The translations under genes were made by a program, and so were the position numbers. Below, in pieces: positions 43,457-52,808 of a stretch of DNA of 64,000 nt. Below the pieces are notes generated by a model, which was not told where the DNA came from, ran no database searches, and saw only the letters and a list, made by a program, of their open reading frames with translations. The DNA lies in assembly GCA_021199335.1 (NCBI GenBank), contig JAJQIG010000015.1:1-64000 (forward strand), read 5' to 3'. This DNA is from Oscillospiraceae bacterium (GTDB taxonomy: Bacteria; Bacillota; Clostridia; Oscillospirales; Ruminococcaceae). Each line of letters starts with the position of its first letter. The first letter of the stretch is position 1.

Positions 43457-44489
43457 ATCCCATATTCTCTTTGAAACGGCTTTCATTTGAAATAAATACG
43501 GCATGGGAAATTGAGGGGATGCTTTCGCCTTGCTGAGATGCCGTTGTTGACATTAACGCACCGGTTGCGCAGAATAAGATATTCTTTATTTCCCCGCTTT
43601 TTACTTTGTCAAGGAAAAATCCGCATAAAATTGAAGCGGAGCAGCCGCAGCCCGAACCGCCGGCATGAACGTCCTGCTCCTCCCTGTCGAACATCATCAT
43701 TCCGCAGTCCCTGTGCTGCTTTGAAATGTCGATGTTATCCTCACGCAGAAGCTCAATCAGAAGCCTGCTGCCGACAAGTCCCAAATCTCCTGTTATTATC
43801 GCGTCAAAGTCGGACGGCTCCATAGCAGTGTCTTTAAGAAATGTTTCTATAACATAAGCCGCTGCGGGCGCCATTGCCGCACCCATATTGTTTGCATCGG
43901 TCACGCCGAGGTCGATGATCTTTCCCACGGTTACAGCTCTAACGTAAGGGGCGTCAGCCTTGGGGGACAATATAACCGCCCCCGATGCCGTGCAGGTCCA
44001 CTGCGCTGTCGGTGTACGTACTCCGCCATAGGCAAGCGGAAATCGAAACTGCCTTTCCGCTGAACAAAAGTGCGATGATGTTACCGCCGCAATCTTTCCG
44101 CCAAGTCCGCTGTCCGTCATAAGGCTTGCAAGTGCAATTCCTTCCGACATTGTCGAGCAAGCGCCGTATATCCCGAAAAGGGGAATTTCAAAGTCACGCA
44201 GACCATATGTGGAGCTTATGCATTGGTTAAGCAGATCCCCCGAAAACATATAATCAATGTCCTTCGGCGCAAGTCCGCCCTTTTCAATCGCCTTTTTGAG
44301 GGTTCGCTTTATAAGCTCGCTTTCGCCCTTTTCCCATGTTTTCTGTCCGAAATAGCCGTCCTGTTCGGTTTCATCGAAATATTTGCCCATAGGGCCTTCG
44401 CTTTCCTTTTTTCCCGCAACAGAGGCATAGCTGTAAATTGTCGGCGGATTTTCCATTATAAAAGTATTTCTTGATATTTTTTTTGCCAT
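43455..44489 (-). CDS. spoVAD: Stage V sporulation protein AD
   Basis: The 344-residue thiolase-fold protein matches SpoVAD (ENPPTIYSYASVAGKKE, GIYGACSTMSEGIALA, DCGMMMFDREEQDVHAGGSGCGCSA). It helps load Ca-dipicolinic acid into the spore and take it out at germination. The usual spoVAC and spoVAE neighbours are not beside it. The start at 44489 has AGGAGG at a 7-nt spacing. Confidence 0.94.
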   Translation of the reverse strand: MAKKISRNTFIMENPPTIYSYASVAGKKESEGPMGKYFDETEQDGYFGQKTWEKGESELIKRTLKKAIEKGGLAPKDIDYMFSGDLLNQCISSTYGLRDFEIPLFGIYGACSTMSEGIALASLMTDSGLGGKIAAVTSSHFCSAERQFRFPLAYGGVRTPTAQWTCTASGAVILSPKADAPYVRAVTVGKIIDLGVTDANNMGAAMAPAAAYVIETFLKDTAMEPSDFDAIITGDLGLVGSRLLIELLREDNIDISKQHRDCGMMMFDREEQDVHAGGSGCGCSASILCGFFLDKVKSGEIKNILFCATGALMSTTASQQGESIPSISHAVFISNESRFKENMG

Positions 44490-44513
44490 AAGCATTCCTC
44501 CTGCATTTTTACT

Positions 44514-44543
44514 TATTTTGTACAGCTTAATGGGATTTATGCA
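44514..44543 (-). promoter_or_regulatory. Possible sigma-G/F promoter of spoVAD
   Basis: On the minus strand, TGCATA (44538-44543) matches the TGMATA -35 and CAAAATA (44514-44520) resembles CATAnTA, with a 17-bp spacer. The transcript would begin about 20 nt before the start codon. Confidence 0.5.
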
Positions 44544-44601
44544 AAAGGAAAGGCGGAAAGAGGAGTTATTTCCGCTTTCCGCCGTAATTTTCGCTAATGA
44601 T

Positions 44602-45777
44602 TCAATAATTTTCTTTTCTGACTTCAAAGAAGCTCTGGGGATGGTTACATACAGGACAAACCTCGGGAGCTTTTTTGCCGATTACAAGATGTCCGCAGTT
44701 GCGGCATTCCCACATTGTTTCCTCCGACTTTTCAAATACAGCCTGCATCTCAACGTTTTTGAGCAGCGCGCGGTATCTTTCCTCATGTGACTTTTCAATT
44801 TCTCCGACAGCCCTGAACTGTTCTGCCAGGTCGTGGAATCCCTCCGCATCGGCATCCTCGGCAAAGGTTTTGTACATATCCGTCCACTCGTAGTTTTCTC
44901 CCTCCGCTGCCTTTGCAAGGTTTTCGGCGGTTTTACCAAGCTCTCCGAGTGCCTTGAACCACAGCTTAGCGTGTTCCTTTTCGTTATCTGCGGTTTTGAG
45001 GAAGATGGCGGCAATCTGTTCGTAGCCCTCCTTCTTTGCAACGGATGCAAAGTAGGTGTACTTGTTCCTTGCTTGGCTTTCTCCCGCAAAGGCTGCCATA
45101 AGATTTTGTTCTGTTTTGGTTCCTGCATACTTGTTCATAGTAATTTCTGCTCCTTTCTCGTCTGCATCTGCTTCAATTTTTATAAAATCAGCTGCGCCAT
45201 GCTTGCACAGCGGACATACAAAATCATCGGGAAGAACTTCTCCCTCGTAAATATAACCGCAAACCGTGCATTGCCAGCCTGTAACCTTTTTTGCGGCAGT
45301 GGCGGGCTTCGGCTTAACGTATTTGTGATAATCGCTGTAGGTAAGCGAACCGCGCTCAGAAAGGCACTCCGCATTCGTTACCTCCGCCTTGAAAAGCGTG
45401 TGAGTTCCGAAGTCGATTTCATCGGTAACCCTGCAGGTTAAATAGGCGTTAGTGAATTTATCTGTATAGGGAATTCCGTTTTCCGCAATGGGAGTGGGGA
45501 AACCGTCAAATTTGTTATTATCACGTCCCGAAGAGAAACCGAAACGCTTGATTATATCGAAGTCCGTTTCATTTGAGAGAACGGAAATATTAAATTCCTT
45601 TGTTTTTGAAATGATGTCATGAGTATAATTTTGTTTGTTTACCCCAACGGCAATTATTATCGGAGAAGCCGAAACCTGCATAACAGTGTTGACGATGCAG
45701 CCGTTGCTTTTTTCACCGAGCTTTGCCGTAAGGACGTAAAGACCGTAGCTGATATTGTTAAGCGCTTTTGTATTCAT
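44602..45777 (-). CDS. Flavin reductase-rubredoxin-rubrerythrin fusion
   Basis: The 391-residue protein combines four modules. They are an FMN-binding flavin-reductase-like domain (about 1-165), a rubredoxin ([10 protein letters not shown]...CPLC, about 180-215), a ferritin-like di-iron domain with Glu/His ligands ([30 protein letters not shown], about 230-360) and a C-terminal rubredoxin ([10 protein letters not shown]...CPVC). This joins an electron-entry module to a peroxide-reducing rubrerythrin in one chain, an oxidative-stress enzyme for an anaerobe. AAAGGAGG precedes ATG 45777. Confidence 0.9.
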   Translation of the reverse strand: MNTKALNNISYGLYVLTAKLGEKSNGCIVNTVMQVSASPIIIAVGVNKQNYTHDIISKTKEFNISVLSNETDFDIIKRFGFSSGRDNNKFDGFPTPIAENGIPYTDKFTNAYLTCRVTDEIDFGTHTLFKAEVTNAECLSERGSLTYSDYHKYVKPKPATAAKKVTGWQCTVCGYIYEGEVLPDDFVCPLCKHGAADFIKIEADADEKGAEITMNKYAGTKTEQNLMAAFAGESQARNKYTYFASVAKKEGYEQIAAIFLKTADNEKEHAKLWFKALGELGKTAENLAKAAEGENYEWTDMYKTFAEDADAEGFHDLAEQFRAVGEIEKSHEERYRALLKNVEMQAVFEKSEETMWECRNCGHLVIGKKAPEVCPVCNHPQSFFEVRKENY

Positions 45778-45894
45778 AATCAATGATTCCTCCTTTTTGG
45801 CTTTTGAATATGATAACATATTTACATTATATTTTCAACAAAAAAATAAAAAAAATATATATTATTACTACATTTACATAAGGTAATTTTTGTC

Positions 45895-45923
45895 TTGACA
45901 AGATGGTATAAAAAAGATATAAT
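45895..45923 (+). promoter_or_regulatory. Consensus promoter of marR and the ABC exporter
   Basis: TTGACA (45895-45900), 17 bp, TATAAT (45918-45923): a full match to sigma-A. Confidence 0.92.
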
Positions 45924-45947
45924 TAGTTTGATAACTAATTATATCTT
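45914..45947. promoter_or_regulatory. MarR operator palindrome
   Basis: Perfect 15-bp arms (AAGATATAATTAGTT and its complement) flank TGAT. The palindrome overlaps the -10 box and the start of transcription, so bound regulator would block RNA polymerase. The core TTAGTTTGATAACTAA has the look of MarR sites. Confidence 0.85.
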
Positions 45948-46056
45948 CCTTGAAGGATAAACCCTTTCAAAATGATTTTTACATCAGGATAGGGAGTAAT
46001 TTTAACGTCGGCATAAATATGGCTTGGTAAAGCCGCACTCGAATAGGAGGTCTTTT

Positions 46057-46551
46057 ATGGAAAATAAAAACATTCCGCCCGCCGATATGCTTATAAACGA
46101 TATCGCCAAAATGTTTGACGACAGCATAAGGAAAAAATCCACCGATTTTCCCTCTTATGAAACCTTTGGCGGAAATAAGGGCTTCGGCGCAAGGCATATA
46201 CTTTTCTACCTTGCCGAACATAAGGATGAAAAAATCAATCAGCTTGCCCTTGCAAAATTTACGCACCTCACCCCGCCGACAATAAGCATTGCCCTTCGCA
46301 ATATGGAGGAGCAGGCGCTTATTGTCCGCAGGCAAAACCCCAAGGATATGCGTGAAACCTTTGTCCAAATCACCGAAAAGGGCGAGGAATTCTACCGCTT
46401 TATAAAGCAGTCCATATGCGAGGTCCGCAAAATTATGTTTGCGGGGATTCCCGATGAACAAATTATGTCGCTTAGCGAAGCCCTGCTGAAAATTAAGGAA
46501 AACATGATAAGGAGTGAAGAAAAGAATGATAAAGCTTGCCAAGTATCTTAA
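46057..46551 (+). CDS. MarR family transcriptional regulator
   Basis: The 164-residue winged-helix protein has a recognition region AKFTHLTPPTISIALRNMEEQALIVRRQNPKDMRETFVQITEKG. ATAGGAGG lies before ATG 46057. Its last 26 bases overlap the first ABC gene, so regulator and exporter are translationally linked. It likely represses its own operon through the palindrome at 45914 and responds to a compound the exporter removes. Confidence 0.93.
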   Translation: MENKNIPPADMLINDIAKMFDDSIRKKSTDFPSYETFGGNKGFGARHILFYLAEHKDEKINQLALAKFTHLTPPTISIALRNMEEQALIVRRQNPKDMRETFVQITEKGEEFYRFIKQSICEVRKIMFAGIPDEQIMSLSEALLKIKENMIRSEEKNDKACQVS

Positions 46552-48286
46552 ACCATATTGGTTGATAGCCCTCCTTACCCCGCTTACAATGGTTGGGGAG
46601 GTTATTGTTGACCTTGTTCAGCCGAAGCTGATGTCCTCAATCGTTGATGACGGCGTTCTTGCGGGGGATATGGATCTTATTATCTCAACGGGAATAAAAA
46701 TGCTTATACTTGTAATAATAGGCGGACTTTGCGGCATCGGCTCTGCGGCATTCAGCGGAACGGCTGCGCAAAGCTTCGGATGCGACCTGAGAAATGACGC
46801 TTTTCGCAAGGTTACTGCTTTTTCCTTCGAGCAGACTGATAAATTTACAGCAGGTTCCCTTGTTACAAGGCTTACAAACGATATAAGAGCAGTTCAGCAG
46901 TTTGTGGATATGTTTTTGCGGTCGTTTGTCCGTTCAATATTGCTTTTTGTCGGCGGAATAATAATGATGCTGAGCCTTGATATTTCGTTCGGAATTGTAC
47001 TCGTCTGCGCTTTGCCTGTTGAAATTATCATAATGGTGTGGTTCCTTAAAAAGGCTGTGCCGATTTTCAGTCAGGTTCAGTTTAAGCTTGATACCGTAAA
47101 CAATACTGTTCAGGAAAATGTCAGCGGAGCGAGAGTTGTTAAGGCTTTTGTTCGTGAGAATTACGAGAGCGAACGCTTCGATAAGGCGAATGAGGACCTT
47201 ACCGAAACCAACCTCCGTGTTCAGAAAATTATGGCTGTTCTTAATCCTATGCTCTCAATCGTACTTAATATTTCCGTTGTGGCAATCATCTACATAGGCG
47301 GCTTGCAGGTTGAGGCGGCAAATGTGCTTGGCAGCGGAATGGGCGTTGGCGAGGTTATGGCTGCGGTAACATACATTACTCAGATTCTTATGGCTGTTAC
47401 AATGTGCAGCAACCTTTTCCAGTCCGTTTCAAGGGCAAAGGCAAGCGCAGACCGTGTTACGGAAATTCTTGAAACTGTCCCCGTAATTACCGATGGCGAT
47501 AATTCCGATGCCGCAAAGGTAAGCGGCGGCTCGGTAACATTCAGGGGGGTGAGCTTCAGCTATCCCAATTCATCGGGAGAGCCTGTACTCAATGGAATTT
47601 CGCTTGAAATTAAAAAGGGTGAAAGCTTTGCCGTCCTCGGAGCTACGGGTTCGGGAAAATCCTCGTTCGTTAACCTTATTCCGAGATTCTATGACTGCAC
47701 CGAGGGAGAGGTTCTTGTTGACGGAGTTCCTGTCAAGGATTATAAGCTGGAGGATTTGAGGAACAAGATAGGTATGGTTCTGCAAAAGAGCGAGCTTTTT
47801 TCGGGAACTGCCGAGGAAAACATACGCTGGGGCGATGAGAACGCTCCGCATGAGGAGGTTGTAAGGGCGGCTAAAATTGCCCAGGCGGATGAGTTTATCT
47901 CCAAAATGCCCGAGGGCTACAATAATATGATTTCCGAAAAGGGCGCAAGCCTTTCGGGCGGTCAGAAGCAGCGACTTTCCATAGCAAGGGCTATCCTGAA
48001 AAAACCCGAAATTCTTATCCTCGACGACAGCACCTCTGCGCTTGACCTCGGCACCGAGGCAAGGCTTCAACAGGCGCTTAAAACCGAGCTTGAGGGAACA
48101 ACGGTAATAAAAATTGCACAGAGAATCGCAAGCGTTAAATCCTGCGACAGAATAGCTGTCCTTGATAACGGTATGCTTTCGGCTGTGGGTACGCATGAAC
48201 AGCTCCTTGCCAACAGCGAGGTTTATCGTGATATTTATAATTCACAGCAGAAATCTGTTATTGAGCAGGAAGGGGGCGGAAACTAA
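46526..48286 (+). CDS. Heterodimeric ABC exporter 2, subunit with degenerate ATP site
   Basis: The 586-residue half-transporter has six helices then an NBD (Walker A GATGSGKSS, signature LSGGQKQR). Walker B is followed by Asp (ILILDDSTSALD) and the switch position is Gln (IKIAQRIAS), as in the 4287 gene. ATG 46526 is preferred; GTG at 46514 is in frame. It overlaps marR upstream and shares one base with the partner's ATG downstream. Confidence 0.92.
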   Translation: MIKLAKYLKPYWLIALLTPLTMVGEVIVDLVQPKLMSSIVDDGVLAGDMDLIISTGIKMLILVIIGGLCGIGSAAFSGTAAQSFGCDLRNDAFRKVTAFSFEQTDKFTAGSLVTRLTNDIRAVQQFVDMFLRSFVRSILLFVGGIIMMLSLDISFGIVLVCALPVEIIIMVWFLKKAVPIFSQVQFKLDTVNNTVQENVSGARVVKAFVRENYESERFDKANEDLTETNLRVQKIMAVLNPMLSIVLNISVVAIIYIGGLQVEAANVLGSGMGVGEVMAAVTYITQILMAVTMCSNLFQSVSRAKASADRVTEILETVPVITDGDNSDAAKVSGGSVTFRGVSFSYPNSSGEPVLNGISLEIKKGESFAVLGATGSGKSSFVNLIPRFYDCTEGEVLVDGVPVKDYKLEDLRNKIGMVLQKSELFSGTAEENIRWGDENAPHEEVVRAAKIAQADEFISKMPEGYNNMISEKGASLSGGQKQRLSIARAILKKPEILILDDSTSALDLGTEARLQQALKTELEGTTVIKIAQRIASVKSCDRIAVLDNGMLSAVGTHEQLLANSEVYRDIYNSQQKSVIEQEGGGN

Positions 48287-50130
48287 TGGCTGAAAACAGA
48301 AACAGCAGCGCTGCGCCCCAGCCGATGATTCCAAGACCGGGTGGTGGAAGAAGAGGCCCCGGACCCGTTATGGTTGTTGAAAAGCCCAAGAATGCCAAGG
48401 AAACGCTTATAAAACTGATAAAATATATCGGCTCGAGCAGGGCAATATTCATTGGACTTATCATAGTAATGCTTATTATAACGGCGTTAAACCTTGTTGC
48501 CCCGTCACTTCAGAGAAGCGCAATCGATGCTATTTCGGCTGATGGTGTGGATTTCGTTAAAATGGGAAATATGCTCGCGCTCCTTCTGCTCACATACGCC
48601 CTAAACGCTGTTTTTACCTATTTCCAGGGCATCTTTTCGGCAAAGCTTTCACAGTTTGCCGTAAGAAAAATGAGGACGGATCTCTTTGCAAAATTGGTTC
48701 GCCTTCCGATAAAATATACCGACACACATCCTCATGGCGACCTTATGAGCCGAATGACAAACGACGTTGAAAATGTATCAACCACTGTTTCGCAGTCCAT
48801 AGGCTCTCTTATTTCAAGCGTTCTCACAGTTATCGGCTCGCTTGTTATAATGATTTACTATTCCCCGCTGCTTACATTGATAAGCATTTCAACAATTGTT
48901 CTTACGATAATTGTAAGCGCTTTTATGAGCCGAAATATGCGTAAATATTTCATTGCTGAGCAAACCCTTTTGGGAACTCTCAACGGACATATTGAGGAAA
49001 TTGTTACGGGCTGCAAAACCGTCACAGCGTATAATAAGCAGAAGGATGCCGCCGATAAGTTTGACGGAATAAGCGCAAATTTAAAGAAAGCGGGCATAAA
49101 GGCGCAGATTTTCGGCGGCGCAATGGGTCCATCAATGAATGTTATTTCAAATATAGGCTTTCTCCTTGTCGCCGTTTTCGGAGGAAAGCTCGCCCTTGAG
49201 GGAGCAATTACAATCGGCACAATTCAGGCTTTTATCCTTTATTCAAAGCAGTTTTCACGTCCCATAAACGAAATTGCCAATCAATATGCTCAAATCCAGT
49301 CCGCAATTGCGGGCGCAGAGCGTGTCTTTGATATTATGGAGGCTGAAACGGAAAGCGAAGCGGGTGAAATTGAATTTCATTCAGAGGATGTCAAGGGAGA
49401 TATCAGCTTCAAAAATATACAATTTTCCTATGTTCCCGAAAAGCCTGTACTAAAGGGCTTTGACCTTGAAGTAAAAAGCGGCGAAAAGATTGCCATTGTC
49501 GGCGCAACGGGTTCGGGAAAGACAACGGTTGTAAACCTCCTTATGCGCTTTTACGATGTGGACAGCGGAACAATCACAATTGACGGAAAGGATATATCCA
49601 AGGTAAGCAAATCCGAGCTTAGGGAAGCAATCGCAATCGTTTTGCAGGACACAGTCCTTTGGGACGGAACAATTGCTGATAATATCCGTTACGGCAGACT
49701 CAGCGCATCGAATGAGGAAGTCCTTAATGCGGCGGAATCGGCAAATGCGGATGTGTTTATCGATCGACTTAAGGACGGCTACGAAACAAGGCTTTCCGAG
49801 AGCGGCAGCAATCTTTCGCAGGGTCAGCAGCAGCTTCTTTCTATCTCAAGAGCCGTCCTCAAAGACCCTAAGATACTTATCCTCGATGAAGCTACGTCAA
49901 GCGTTGATACAAGAACGGAAATGAACATCCAATCGGCTATGGTCGCCCTTATGAAAAACCGAACAAGCCTTATTATAGCTCACCGACTTTCTACCATTCG
50001 TGATGCTGACAGAATTATTGTTGTGGATAACGGTCGGGTTATCGAATCGGGAAATCACGAAGAGCTTCTTGCGAATAAGGGCGCATATTATAGGCTTTAT
50101 AAAAACCAATTTGAGGGAATTGCAACCTAA
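48286..50130 (+). CDS. Heterodimeric ABC exporter 2, catalytic subunit
   Basis: The 614-residue half-transporter has a Pro/Gly/Arg-rich N-terminal tail (about 30 residues), six helices and a canonical NBD: GATGSGKTT, LSQGQQQL, ILILDEATSSVD and IIAHRLSTI. With the preceding gene it should form a MarR-controlled multidrug-type exporter. AGGGGGCGG lies upstream. Confidence 0.93.
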   Translation: MAENRNSSAAPQPMIPRPGGGRRGPGPVMVVEKPKNAKETLIKLIKYIGSSRAIFIGLIIVMLIITALNLVAPSLQRSAIDAISADGVDFVKMGNMLALLLLTYALNAVFTYFQGIFSAKLSQFAVRKMRTDLFAKLVRLPIKYTDTHPHGDLMSRMTNDVENVSTTVSQSIGSLISSVLTVIGSLVIMIYYSPLLTLISISTIVLTIIVSAFMSRNMRKYFIAEQTLLGTLNGHIEEIVTGCKTVTAYNKQKDAADKFDGISANLKKAGIKAQIFGGAMGPSMNVISNIGFLLVAVFGGKLALEGAITIGTIQAFILYSKQFSRPINEIANQYAQIQSAIAGAERVFDIMEAETESEAGEIEFHSEDVKGDISFKNIQFSYVPEKPVLKGFDLEVKSGEKIAIVGATGSGKTTVVNLLMRFYDVDSGTITIDGKDISKVSKSELREAIAIVLQDTVLWDGTIADNIRYGRLSASNEEVLNAAESANADVFIDRLKDGYETRLSESGSNLSQGQQQLLSISRAVLKDPKILILDEATSSVDTRTEMNIQSAMVALMKNRTSLIIAHRLSTIRDADRIIVVDNGRVIESGNHEELLANKGAYYRLYKNQFEGIAT

Positions 50131-50136
50131 TAAATA

Positions 50137-50178
50137 AAAAAACCTGTCGAAAATTTCAATCGACAGGTTTTACTTTTT
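50137..50178. terminator. Bidirectional terminator between exporter and trxA
   Basis: AAAACCTGTCGA pairs with TCGACAGGTTTT. T-rich sequence follows on both strands, serving the ABC operon and the convergent trxA. Confidence 0.85.
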
Positions 50179-50488
50179 ATTCTTCAATCAGCTTTAAAAT
50201 GCTTTGCTTCGGAACAGCGCCGACAGATCGGTTAACAACCCTCCCGTCCTTGAAAACAAGTAACGATGGTATGCTGTCTATGCCGAATTTCACCGCAAGC
50301 TCCGATTCTTCGTCAACATTGATTTTGCCAACCTTTATGTCGGTTCGCTCTTCTGCGATTTCGTCAACAATGGGTGAAACCATTATGCACGGTCCGCACC
50401 ACGCCGCCCAGAAATCTACAAGCACAGGCTTGTCCGACTTTATTACCTCGCCCTCAAAATTCGCATTGGTTATCGTTATTACAGCCAT
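50177..50488 (-). CDS. trxA: Thioredoxin
   Basis: The 103-residue thioredoxin has the redox motif FWAAWCGPC, the cis-Pro region SIPSLLVFKDG and the buried Asp in VLVDFW. ATG 50488 is chosen for AAAGGAG upstream. It lies 22 bp after the ferredoxin-thioredoxin reductase-like gene, its likely reductant partner. Confidence 0.96.
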   Translation of the reverse strand: MAVITITNANFEGEVIKSDKPVLVDFWAAWCGPCIMVSPIVDEIAEERTDIKVGKINVDEESELAVKFGIDSIPSLLVFKDGRVVNRSVGAVPKQSILKLIEE

Positions 50489-50510
50489 AAAAATTCTCCT
50501 TTCGGTATGA

Positions 50511-50708
50511 TTATTTGCTCTTATAATAAAGCATACAATGACAGTATCCCTCAAAATCGGGGTCTTTAATCTGATCCCGAAATTCCTTGCACATACATTT
50601 ATTGTCCTCCGTCCTTTGCAGGCGGCATGGGCAATAGCCTCCCGTGCGTTTGAGCCCCTCCTTGATTTTTTCGGTTACAGCCGCATCGGTGTTGAGAGTT
50701 ATTTTCAT
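50511..50708 (-). CDS. Ferredoxin-thioredoxin reductase catalytic-chain-like protein
   Basis: The 65-residue protein carries the three Cys pairs of the FTR catalytic subunit: GYCPCRL, KCMCKEF and GYCHCMLYY. These bind a [4Fe-4S] cluster next to a redox disulfide. Plant/cyanobacterial enzymes pass electrons from ferredoxin to thioredoxin; adjacency to trxA supports the same role here without NADPH. GGAGG precedes the start. Confidence 0.9.
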   Translation of the reverse strand: MKITLNTDAAVTEKIKEGLKRTGGYCPCRLQRTEDNKCMCKEFRDQIKDPDFEGYCHCMLYYKSK

Positions 50709-50712
50709 GTGT

Positions 50713-51438
50713 TCAATCCTCCTCGCTTTGGATTGCCGGAAGTTCGTCCTTTTCCTTCGGCGGAACATATCCCTCGGGGAGCTGTTCCTTGACCGCAACA
50801 AGGAGCTTGATTTTTTTACCCTCTCTTGTGAACATTTCCTCATGCTCCGTTTCAAAATTCGGGGAATAATCGGAGGAGTGCAGATCCCTTGTTATAAATT
50901 TTATGCTGAAGCCCGAATGTTCAAAATAGGGGAGGGATTCCTCGAAAAGCTCATCATCGTCGGTTTTGAAGTGGATTTCCCCGCCGTCCTTGAGAAATGT
51001 CCTGTACTGCATAAGCTGCCTTGTGTGAGTGAGGCGGCGTTTTTTATGACGTTTCCTCGGCCACGGGTTGCAGAAATTTATGTAAAGCCTGTCTATACGG
51101 TCGTTTTCATCAAATGATGTATGAATCATTTCGATATTGCAGGAAACGAGCTTTATGTTGTTTATCTCCCTGCCCGCTGCATCAAAGCCGCTTACAACAG
51201 TGCGCCTTGCAACGGCAAGCATTTCGCTTTTTATGTCCAGGGCAAGCCAGTTTACATCGGGATAATGCATTGCCGCCTGAACAACAAAACGTCCCTTACC
51301 GCAGCCAAGCTCGGCGTAAAGCGGTTTATCGTCATTGTAAACGGTGTTCCATTTACCCTTGTATTCCTCTGCGTGTTCAATGTAAAACGGACAAACCGCA
51401 AGCTCGGGCCTTGCCCATTTTTTTCTCCTCATTCTCAT
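50713..51438 (-). CDS. trmB: tRNA (guanine-N7-)-methyltransferase
   Basis: The 241-residue SAM methyltransferase has motif I YAELGCGKGRFV, motif FCNPWPRKRHKKRRLT (the TrmB NPWP signature) and a TDDDELFEES segment. It makes m7G46 in tRNA variable loops. Its 3' end is 4 bp from the FTR-like ATG, so the genes form an operon. Confidence 0.95.
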   Translation of the reverse strand: MRMRRKKWARPELAVCPFYIEHAEEYKGKWNTVYNDDKPLYAELGCGKGRFVVQAAMHYPDVNWLALDIKSEMLAVARRTVVSGFDAAGREINNIKLVSCNIEMIHTSFDENDRIDRLYINFCNPWPRKRHKKRRLTHTRQLMQYRTFLKDGGEIHFKTDDDELFEESLPYFEHSGFSIKFITRDLHSSDYSPNFETEHEEMFTREGKKIKLLVAVKEQLPEGYVPPKEKDELPAIQSEED

Positions 51439-51459
51439 AATATGTATAATCCTTTGTAC

Positions 51460-51939
51460 TTATTTCTTAAAGGAAAGCTCTAAGCTCTCAATAGATGTTT
51501 TGAGCCTTGTGTATTTTACTCCCGCCGCTTCAAGCATACGCTTTGACGCAATTGTTGCCTCGCTGTCGGCATATTTGTCATAGAGATAGACAACCTCCTT
51601 TATCCCGGACTGAATAATAGCCTTTGCGCACTCGTTGCAGGGGAAAAGGTCAACGTAAATTTTGGCGTTTTTAAGGGATTTGCCGTTGGAATTGAGTATA
51701 GCGTTAAGCTCGGCATGGACAACATATTTGTATTTTGTGTTTTCGCCCTCCCTTGCCCATGGGAAAACATCATCGGAGCAGCCGACGGGGAAACCGTTGT
51801 AGCCCGTTGAAAGGATGATGTTGTCCTCGCTTACTATGCATGCCCCAACCTGTGTGTTGGGGTCTTTGCTGCGCTTGGCGGCAAGGAGAGATACTCCCAT
51901 AAAATATTCATCCCATGAAATATAGTCCGTTCTTTTCAT
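51460..51939 (-). CDS. Deoxycytidylate (dCMP) deaminase family protein
   Basis: The 159-residue zinc deaminase has ligands and proton shuttle in VVHAELNAI and FPCNECAKAI, the ComEB/dCMP-deaminase pattern. It makes dUMP for thymidylate synthesis. It is first of the minus-strand run dCMP deaminase-trmB-ftr-trxA. Confidence 0.92.
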   Translation of the reverse strand: MKRTDYISWDEYFMGVSLLAAKRSKDPNTQVGACIVSEDNIILSTGYNGFPVGCSDDVFPWAREGENTKYKYVVHAELNAILNSNGKSLKNAKIYVDLFPCNECAKAIIQSGIKEVVYLYDKYADSEATIASKRMLEAAGVKYTRLKTSIESLELSFKK

Positions 51940-51993
51940 AATTTAAGCACCCACCTCACTATAAAGTTCATCTGTCGGTATCGGTTTACAGCT

Positions 51994-52022
51994 ATTATAG
52001 CATATTGCTATAAAAAAAGCAA
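51994..52022 (-). promoter_or_regulatory. Promoter of the dCMP deaminase operon
   Basis: On the minus strand TTGCTT (52017-52022), 17 bp, TATAAT (51994-51999). Confidence 0.7.
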
Positions 52023-52053
52023 ATTTTTTATATAAGAAAATTTAGTATAACTG

Positions 52054-52082
52054 TTGATTTTACATATTAAATGTGATATAAT
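52054..52082 (+). promoter_or_regulatory. Promoter of pyrE
   Basis: TTGATT (52054-52059), 17 bp, TATAAT (52077-52082) with an extended TG. I see no PyrR-type attenuator in the roughly 65-nt leader. Confidence 0.8.
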
Positions 52083-52154
52083 TTAACTGTATCTATGAAA
52101 AATGTATGAAATAAAGCGTAAATATTACCATTTATCCGGTAGGAGGATTTTTTA

Positions 52155-52808
52155 ATGAGCTACAAACAGGATTTTATTAAGTTTATGGTTGAGTGCGGAG
52201 TTCTTACGTTCGGGGATTTTACCCTTAAAAGCGGAAGAAAAGCTCCTTATTTTATTAACACAGGCAACTACAGAACGGGCGCGCAGCTTGCAAGGCTCGG
52301 TGAGTTCTATGCTGCCTGCATAAAGGAAAACGGCATTGAGGCTGATACCCTTTTCGGCCCTGCGTATAAGGGAATACCGCTTTCCGTTTCAGCCGCCGTC
52401 GCTCTTTATAATAAATACGGCGATGAGGTTAATTACTGCTTTGACAGAAAGGAAGTAAAGGATCACGGCGAAGGCGGTATGTTCGTTGGCAAAAGGCTTG
52501 CTGACGGCGAAAAGGTCGTTATCATCGAGGACGTTATGACCTCGGGAAAGGCGCTTAAAGAGGTTATGCCTAAGCTCACTTCGGAGGCAAGGGTTAACGT
52601 AACAGGTATGGTTATCACGGTTGACAGAATGGAAAAGGCTCTCAATTCCGACAGCTCCGCCGTTCAGGAGGCTTACAAGGAGTTTGGGGTCAAGGTTTAT
52701 TCCATTGTTACAATGAATGATATTATAGATGCAATTAAGGACGGAGTTATTGAGGGAAAGGAATACCTCAATAAAATGCTCGAATACAGGTCTGTTTATG
52801 GGGCATAA
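52155..52808 (+). CDS. pyrE: Orotate phosphoribosyltransferase
   Basis: The 217-residue enzyme has the PRPP-binding motif VVIIEDVMTSGKALKE, TLFGPAYKGIPLS and DRKEVKDHGEGG. It converts orotate to OMP in UMP synthesis. TAGGAGG lies before the ATG. Confidence 0.95.
   Translation: MSYKQDFIKFMVECGVLTFGDFTLKSGRKAPYFINTGNYRTGAQLARLGEFYAACIKENGIEADTLFGPAYKGIPLSVSAAVALYNKYGDEVNYCFDRKEVKDHGEGGMFVGKRLADGEKVVIIEDVMTSGKALKEVMPKLTSEARVNVTGMVITVDRMEKALNSDSSAVQEAYKEFGVKVYSIVTMNDIIDAIKDGVIEGKEYLNKMLEYRSVYGA

Noticed and set aside
51940..52154. PyrR attenuator for pyrE
   Set aside because: The leader is too short and lacks the anti-antiterminator consensus.
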